Shown piece after piece: positions 61,201-64,000 of a DNA stretch of 64,000 bases; position 1 is the first letter of the stretch; each line of letters opens with the position of its first letter. The notes under the pieces are model-generated. The model was given only the letters and a program-made list of their open reading frames with translations, was not told where the DNA came from and searched no databases. Location of the stretch: assembly GCF_001649575.2 (NCBI RefSeq), contig NC_051434.1:20020732-20084731 (forward strand). Direction: 5' to 3'. Source of the DNA: Kryptolebias marmoratus (Eukaryota; Chordata; Actinopteri; Cyprinodontiformes; Rivulidae). Both the position numbers and the translations under genes were made by a program.

Positions 61201-63518
61201 AACGGCTGGGAGGTTTTTTTCTTTGCACTTGGACTGTTTCTAGAAGCAGTAGATACCCAAATGGAAGAACAAAAACATGCAAAAAGTGAATTTTACATAA
61301 TTGTTCCCCTTTAAGCAAAGTCAGATATGTTCCAGAAAACCAACCAGTTTAAAAGAACAAAAAAGTGGTCAAATGGGAACTTCTGACCACAGCTGTTTGT
61401 TGACAATCAGAAGGTCTTTACAGAGGATGAAAGCTGCCTGACATACGTTTGTCAATCTGAACCTACAGAAAAGATGTTTTTATGAACAAGAATCCAAACA
61501 CTTCTTTAAACAGTAAAGTCGTACTGTTCGCGTCAGGAGGAAGGGACACCATTCTTCAACTCACTGCGTTTCCTATGTTTGCAAGCCTGTATTTCATTTG
61601 TTTTTTTCAAGATTACGTAAAACCCTTCTCTTTTTTTACTCTTTTACTGTCTAGAGACTCCAGGAGAAGGTGAAGGAGGGAAACTTTGACCGAAGGGAGC
61701 AACTGGTTGCAATGGAAGCCCAGGTCCTGCCCTCTTCACACTGCTTGACTGACTGAGGATTTTTGTAACTTTTGTTTTATCTGTCCACTCCGTCTGCTTC
61801 CTCACAGAGAAAGGACTTCCCCAAAGGAATTCCTCAGTGTGGGACAGATGCTTTGAGATTTGCCCTTTGCTCCCACAGGATACAGGGTGAGCGACTTGCT
61901 CCGTTTTTGCCCTAACAAGTTTAGTTTCTGTGTCTCTGAGGCTGCTGACGCCTGCACATTAGCTCTCTTTCCGCAATATGCTGGTGGAGATTAGCCGTCA
62001 TCCAGGATGTGATAAATCTAAAGACAATCAACTGGACTTTTTTTTTTACCTTTTTTTTGGATCTCTTATGGCAGAAAGCATCTGAGGCTACAGCTCTGAA
62101 TGTCCAGATCTAAAAACCATGCAGATTATAAATAAATATGTAAAAACTGGTCCAAATCAATTCAGAAGAATACTTCAGTCGATCCAGTAAATCTTAAACA
62201 TCGGGGCAGCTACCAAAGCAGGCTGAGGTGGCTGACGGGTGGTCTAGATTAGGGCTATTCAAATTTCTCAGCTGGCCGCAGTTACTGAAAGCTAACAGTG
62301 CCGAGACAGAACATCCGGCAATTATTGTCATGAATGCAATTTAGTTTAAAATCTAGTTTTGTGTTAAATGAACTGATCATCATAGATCATCTATACAACA
62401 GGATCACCTCTCTCACGGAAATATGAATCGTGGATTTTTTTTTTCCTGATTTGAAACCTAGTTTTTTTTTAAACAGACCCATCTTTAGGCCGGAGTTAGC
62501 TCACACACGGGCCGTTTGTGGCACCCCGGGCCGCCAGTTGAACAGCCCCGGTTGAGAATGTGGTTTTACAAGCTGCGCACCCAAAAAAAAAAAAAAAAAA
62601 GTTGTGATTTTTCTAAAACTGGCTGCTCAAAAATTGCAGCTTGCTGGTTGTTTGGTTGAAAGCATTCAAAGTTCAGAAAAGTCGGCCATTTTCTGGTAAT
62701 TTTGAGTCACAAACTCCTCTCCAGTCGCTGCGGCCCAGTTGCTCGGCTTGAACCAAACGCCCAAAGAAATGCATCCTAACAGCTGAGTCTGCACTGCATA
62801 AGTGGGGCAGATGGCTGTTTTTTTTTTTTTATTCTTGATGAACAGTTTTCGTCCGTCTCTCTGTCAGGTGACGACATTAGTTTGTCGGTCGCTCAGGTCC
62901 TGAGCTGCAGACACTTCTGCAACAAAATGTGGCAGACCCTGAGGTTCACGCTGGGAGTTCTCGGTGAAAACACACAACCACTGGGGACAATTGAAGAGGT
63001 ACGGTGGTTGTTACTAACAAAATGGTTGTAGTGCTGGTGAAAAAAAAAATGTATATCTGGAACAAAACGTTAAACTGAGCAGAATATCAAACAAGGCAGC
63101 TGCTGTTCTAACTCATATATGAGGGATTTGTGATTATGTAACAAAGTTAAAATATTACAGCTCCCAGAGTTTGAAAAGTGGAATATTATAAGCTCCTGAT
63201 AAGTCCGTGCACCCTTAAAGAAGTCTGTGTTTCCTTCAATTGGTGCAACATATATTATGAGTAACTTGGGAATTGGGAATAAGACCAAGCAGTAAAATAC
63301 GTTAGCCGAGCTTTGATGGCTTGAGATTGACTTTTTGTTTTATTTTGTCCCTTTTTTTTTTGAAGACGACCCCTTTGGGCAGCATGGAGCGGTGGATCTG
63401 CTCTCGCCTTTACAGCACGGTCGCACAGTGCGAGCAGGCTTTTGACGCTTACGAGCTGCACGCTGTCACATCCGCCCTGCACTCCTTCTGGCTCCACAGC
63501 CTGTGCGATGTCTACATA
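41019..63518 (+). CDS. vars2: Mitochondrial valyl-tRNA synthetase, exons 1-24 (partial, 3' end off window)
   Basis: Exons: 41019-41207, 44585-44666, 44778-44878, 47769-47890, 47987-48053, 49212-49309, 49412-49493, 50470-50589, 52534-52642, 52727-52815, 54184-54274, 54413-54540, 54707-54810, 56578-56659, 56782-56858, 57002-57089, 58150-58243, 59211-59281, 59375-59500, 59580-59684, 61655-61723, 61808-61886, 62868-62998, 63366-63518. The 819 codons are open and track human VARS2 (1,063 residues). An in-frame TAA 9 bp upstream fixes the start. Residues 1-60 are basic and Ser-rich, fitting a mitochondrial presequence. The class I HIGH motif is HVGH (149-152) after PPPNVTG; editing-domain [16 protein letters not shown] ends at 397; [17 protein letters not shown] is at 515-531; DVLDTWFSS follows near 577; KMSKS is at 654-658. 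Exon 24 enters the anticodon-binding domain. It attaches valine to mitochondrial tRNA-Val. Intron 10 needs a GC donor (CAG|GCCAGT). No frameshift seen. Confidence 0.96.
41253..43137 (+). mobile_element. Decayed Ty3/gypsy LTR retrotransposon in vars2 intron 1
   Basis: Two related short LTRs (41253-41409 and 43010-43137) start TGTTGTGTTCTT and share TTATTACTTCTTG and AGAGGGCA. Next to the left LTR, TGGCGTCTGAACAG (41411-41424) resembles a tRNA-Lys primer site; AAAGGGGAG precedes the right LTR as a polypurine tract. Between them are broken frames for RNase H ([10 protein letters not shown] near 41600) and integrase ([10 protein letters not shown] near 42005; [10 protein letters not shown] near 42118). 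Most of gag and RT is missing, so it is a deleted, inactive copy. Confidence 0.8.
43141..43238 (+). repeat. CAAT tetranucleotide tail array
   Basis: About 24 ATCA units with two ACCA variants. It is probably the 3' microsatellite tail of the adjoining minus-strand LINE. Confidence 0.9.
43239..43560 (-). mobile_element. LINE 3' end (L2/CR1-like), 5'-truncated
   Basis: Minus-strand reading [20 protein letters not shown] and [15 protein letters not shown] is the conserved C-terminal end of fish L2-group reverse transcriptases; ATTTTATTTGTATAGCACAT on the plus strand is its 3' UTR. A 40-base N gap (43326-43365) interrupts it. Confidence 0.75.
43326..43365. other. Assembly gap (40 N)
   Basis: Run of 40 undetermined bases inside the LINE tail. 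A single N also occurs at 45688. Confidence 1.
45325..45342 (+). repeat. C18 homopolymer
   Basis: Eighteen consecutive C in vars2 intron 3, followed by CA-rich sequence; length is likely polymorphic and error-prone. Confidence 0.9.
45531..47027. mobile_element. Tc1/mariner-type element with intact inverted ends and no transposase
   Basis: TIRs begin CAGTGGGGAGAACAAGTATT (45531) and end in the inverse (47027), each flanked by TA (45529-45530 and 47028-47029). About 150 bp at each end are inverted copies, including TTTTTATCATAGGTACTCTT. The interior has no transposase and instead carries a LINE relic (46330-46850). It lies in vars2 intron 3. Confidence 0.85.
46330..46850 (-). mobile_element. 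LINE reverse transcriptase tail inside the Tc1-type element
   Basis: On the minus strand, [14 protein letters not shown] and PQGRPRTS are the LRWFGH..RMP and RGRPRTRW motifs of a common fish LINE tail. Several stops. Confidence 0.65.
47100..47260. repeat. AAGATGGCC-type dispersed repeat, partial
   Basis: ACTCAGTCAGTTTGACAAAT and AGCTGAGAATCATCCCCACC match the module at 63690 in the same direction. Confidence 0.45.
48345..48660 (+). pseudogene. MITE arm joined to a Tc1 transposase fragment
   Basis: 48345-48418 matches the left arm of the 39497 MITE (CTCGAGTGCCTCTGTCCTG). It runs directly into Tc1 transposase sequence, [20 protein letters not shown] and [13 protein letters not shown]. Stops and deletions are present. 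Lies in vars2 intron 5. Confidence 0.7.
49800..50450. mobile_element. hAT-like non-autonomous element
   Basis: Left end GGGTCAAACTCAAGGCCCGC and GGGCCAGATCCGGCCCTTGG; right end CTGGCCCCCTGGTGTAACTG and AATTTGACGCCCCTG. These are the familiar paired ends of a vertebrate hAT MITE. It lies in vars2 intron 7 and ends about 20 bp before the exon 8 acceptor. Confidence 0.7.
50932..51130. mobile_element. Palindromic MITE, hAT-like
   Basis: Left AGGAGTGTCAAACTCCAGG pairs with right GGAACAGAGTTTGACACGTG. Same structural group as 39497. Confidence 0.6.
51140..51490. repeat. AAGATGGCC-type dispersed repeat
   Basis: Contains TACCACGCCAAATTTTAGCT, AAATCGACTGAGTTAGAGCC and GATATTTTGCTAGCAGACAT, aligning to units of the 57225 array. 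Confidence 0.6.
51600..52150 (-). mobile_element. LINE 3' end (L2/CR1-like), 5'-truncated
   Basis: Minus-strand frames read [33 protein letters not shown], then after a frameshift [18 protein letters not shown] and [16 protein letters not shown], the conserved RT C-terminus. The family differs in detail from the copy at 43239. Confidence 0.8.
52816..54183. other. vars2 intron 10, no gene seen
   Basis: AT-rich intron; 52980-53350 has CA-rich LINE-like sequence but no recognisable frame. Confidence 0.4.
55550..56400. repeat. AGCTAAAAGCTAAAAT minisatellite, locus 3
   Basis: About 850 bp of imperfect tandem units near 30 bp, of the form TAGCTAAAAGCTAAAATTAG followed by CAAAACTG. It fills much of vars2 intron 13 and ends about 180 bp before exon 14. 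Confidence 0.85.
57225..58025. repeat. Tandem array of the AAGATGGCC-type repeat
   Basis: Three successive degenerate copies of a ~280-bp unit with the marks CTACCACATCAAATTTTAAC, AACTGACTGAGTTAAAGCC, GGTGGCCATCTTAAATTGAG and TAAGATATTCTGCTAACAGAC. Lies in vars2 intron 16. Confidence 0.75.
58640..59095. repeat. GGGTACGAAATGG minisatellite
   Basis: Degenerate tandem units built from CTGGGTACGAAATGGTAAC and CACTGCACAAAATGACAAC, 30-40 bp each, in vars2 intron 17. Confidence 0.8.
60060..60560 (+). pseudogene. Degenerate Tc1 transposase fragment
   Basis: Plus-strand [20 protein letters not shown] and [15 protein letters not shown] match the C-terminal catalytic part of a Tc1 transposase; upstream sequence ([11 protein letters not shown], frameshifted) belongs to the same copy. 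In vars2 intron 20. Confidence 0.75.
62250..62560. mobile_element. hAT-like MITE
   Basis: Left GGGCTATTCAAATTTCTCAG with CTGGCCGCAG pairs with right GGGCCGCCAGTTGAACAGCC. In vars2 intron 22. Confidence 0.6.
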
Positions 63519-63689
63519 GTAAGAAGCAACAAATTACTGGTGTTTTTTGTTGGGGTTTTTTTGTCGTAGGACTGCTCTACAATAACAACAAGGTTTGTGC
63601 AGCTTATGACTGATAGAAGCAGGAGGGATGGTTTTGCTTGTGTGTGTTTATTTGTCTGTACTGATAGCAAACTATCTCAGTGGGAGAAA

Positions 63690-63900
63690 TTTAGTGAAAC
63701 TCCCTGAAAGTAGTCATTAGATCTACAACTGATTAACATTAGGAGTCAGTGCAATTCAAGATGGCTGCCACAGCTTATCAATCTTAGCAAACACAAAAAT
63801 GGCTATAACTCACTCAGTTTTACACATATCGAGCTAAAACTTGGTGCGTTAATAGCTGAGAGTCGTTTACAGCACATAATCAGATTGCTTCATGTTGTGC
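63690..63900. repeat. AAGATGGCC-type dispersed repeat
   Basis: ATCTACAACTGATTAACATT, ATTCAAGATGGCTGCCACAG and ACTCACTCAGTTTTACACAT match the 22095 copy. In vars2 intron 24. Confidence 0.6.
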
Positions 63901-64000
63901 AACATCATTGCCTGAAACTTAGGGTTCACCCTAAGATGCTAAAGGACAGATTTCAGTGACGCTCTAAGAACGTAATCATTGGATGGGCACGTACAGCTTT

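Overview
The window is vertebrate nuclear DNA, almost certainly from a ray-finned (teleost) fish. Genes are split into short exons with GT-AG (rarely GC-AG) introns, promoters are CpG-rich, and introns and spacers are full of fish-type repeats: Tc1/mariner and hAT remnants, a Rex6/Dong-like LINE with a restriction-like endonuclease, tRNA-derived SINEs, and GATA, CAAT and TA microsatellites. I do not commit to a species.

Layout, left to right. (1) 1-15,121, minus strand: 5' two thirds of sacm1l (SAC1 phosphoinositide phosphatase), 14 coding exons from the start codon through the CX5R catalytic loop; the membrane-anchor exons lie beyond position 1. (2) 15.1-16.9 kb: divergent spacer with a MITE and a LINE fragment set between inverted GATA and TATC arrays. 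(3) 16.95-18.85 kb, plus: a small spliced snoRNA host gene, identified as the SNHG32 (C6orf48) homologue because its introns carry box C/D snoRNAs matching SNORD52 and SNORD48. (4) 20.0-21.75 kb, plus: a C6orf47 (G4) homologue with an intronless 299-residue ORF behind a non-coding first exon. (5) 21.75-33.5 kb: repeat-rich, with a possible unrecognised two-exon minus-strand transcript (31.05 to 26.17 kb) and a 707-bp foldback element. (6) 33.53-40.16 kb, minus: complete ppp1r11, three exons, 123 residues. (7) 41.02-63.52 kb, plus: vars2 (mitochondrial valyl-tRNA synthetase), 24 exons and 819 codons, open at the right edge. Its introns hold a decayed Ty3/gypsy element, two LINE tails, a Tc1-like element with an older LINE inside it, and several minisatellites.

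The genes are housekeeping genes and do not form one pathway. Four of the five recognised loci (SNHG32, C6orf47, PPP1R11, VARS2) map to the human MHC on 6p21, so this looks like a teleost MHC-linked block in which sacm1l (human 3p21) has a different neighbour set. All exon structures were derived by hand from frame continuity, splice sites and remembered human orthologues; no alignment was run. I found no convincing new biological system. The best leads are the snoRNA host gene, the unrecognised transcript at 26-31 kb, the apparently intact editing motif in vars2, and several repeat architectures (long hairpins, arrays next to splice sites).
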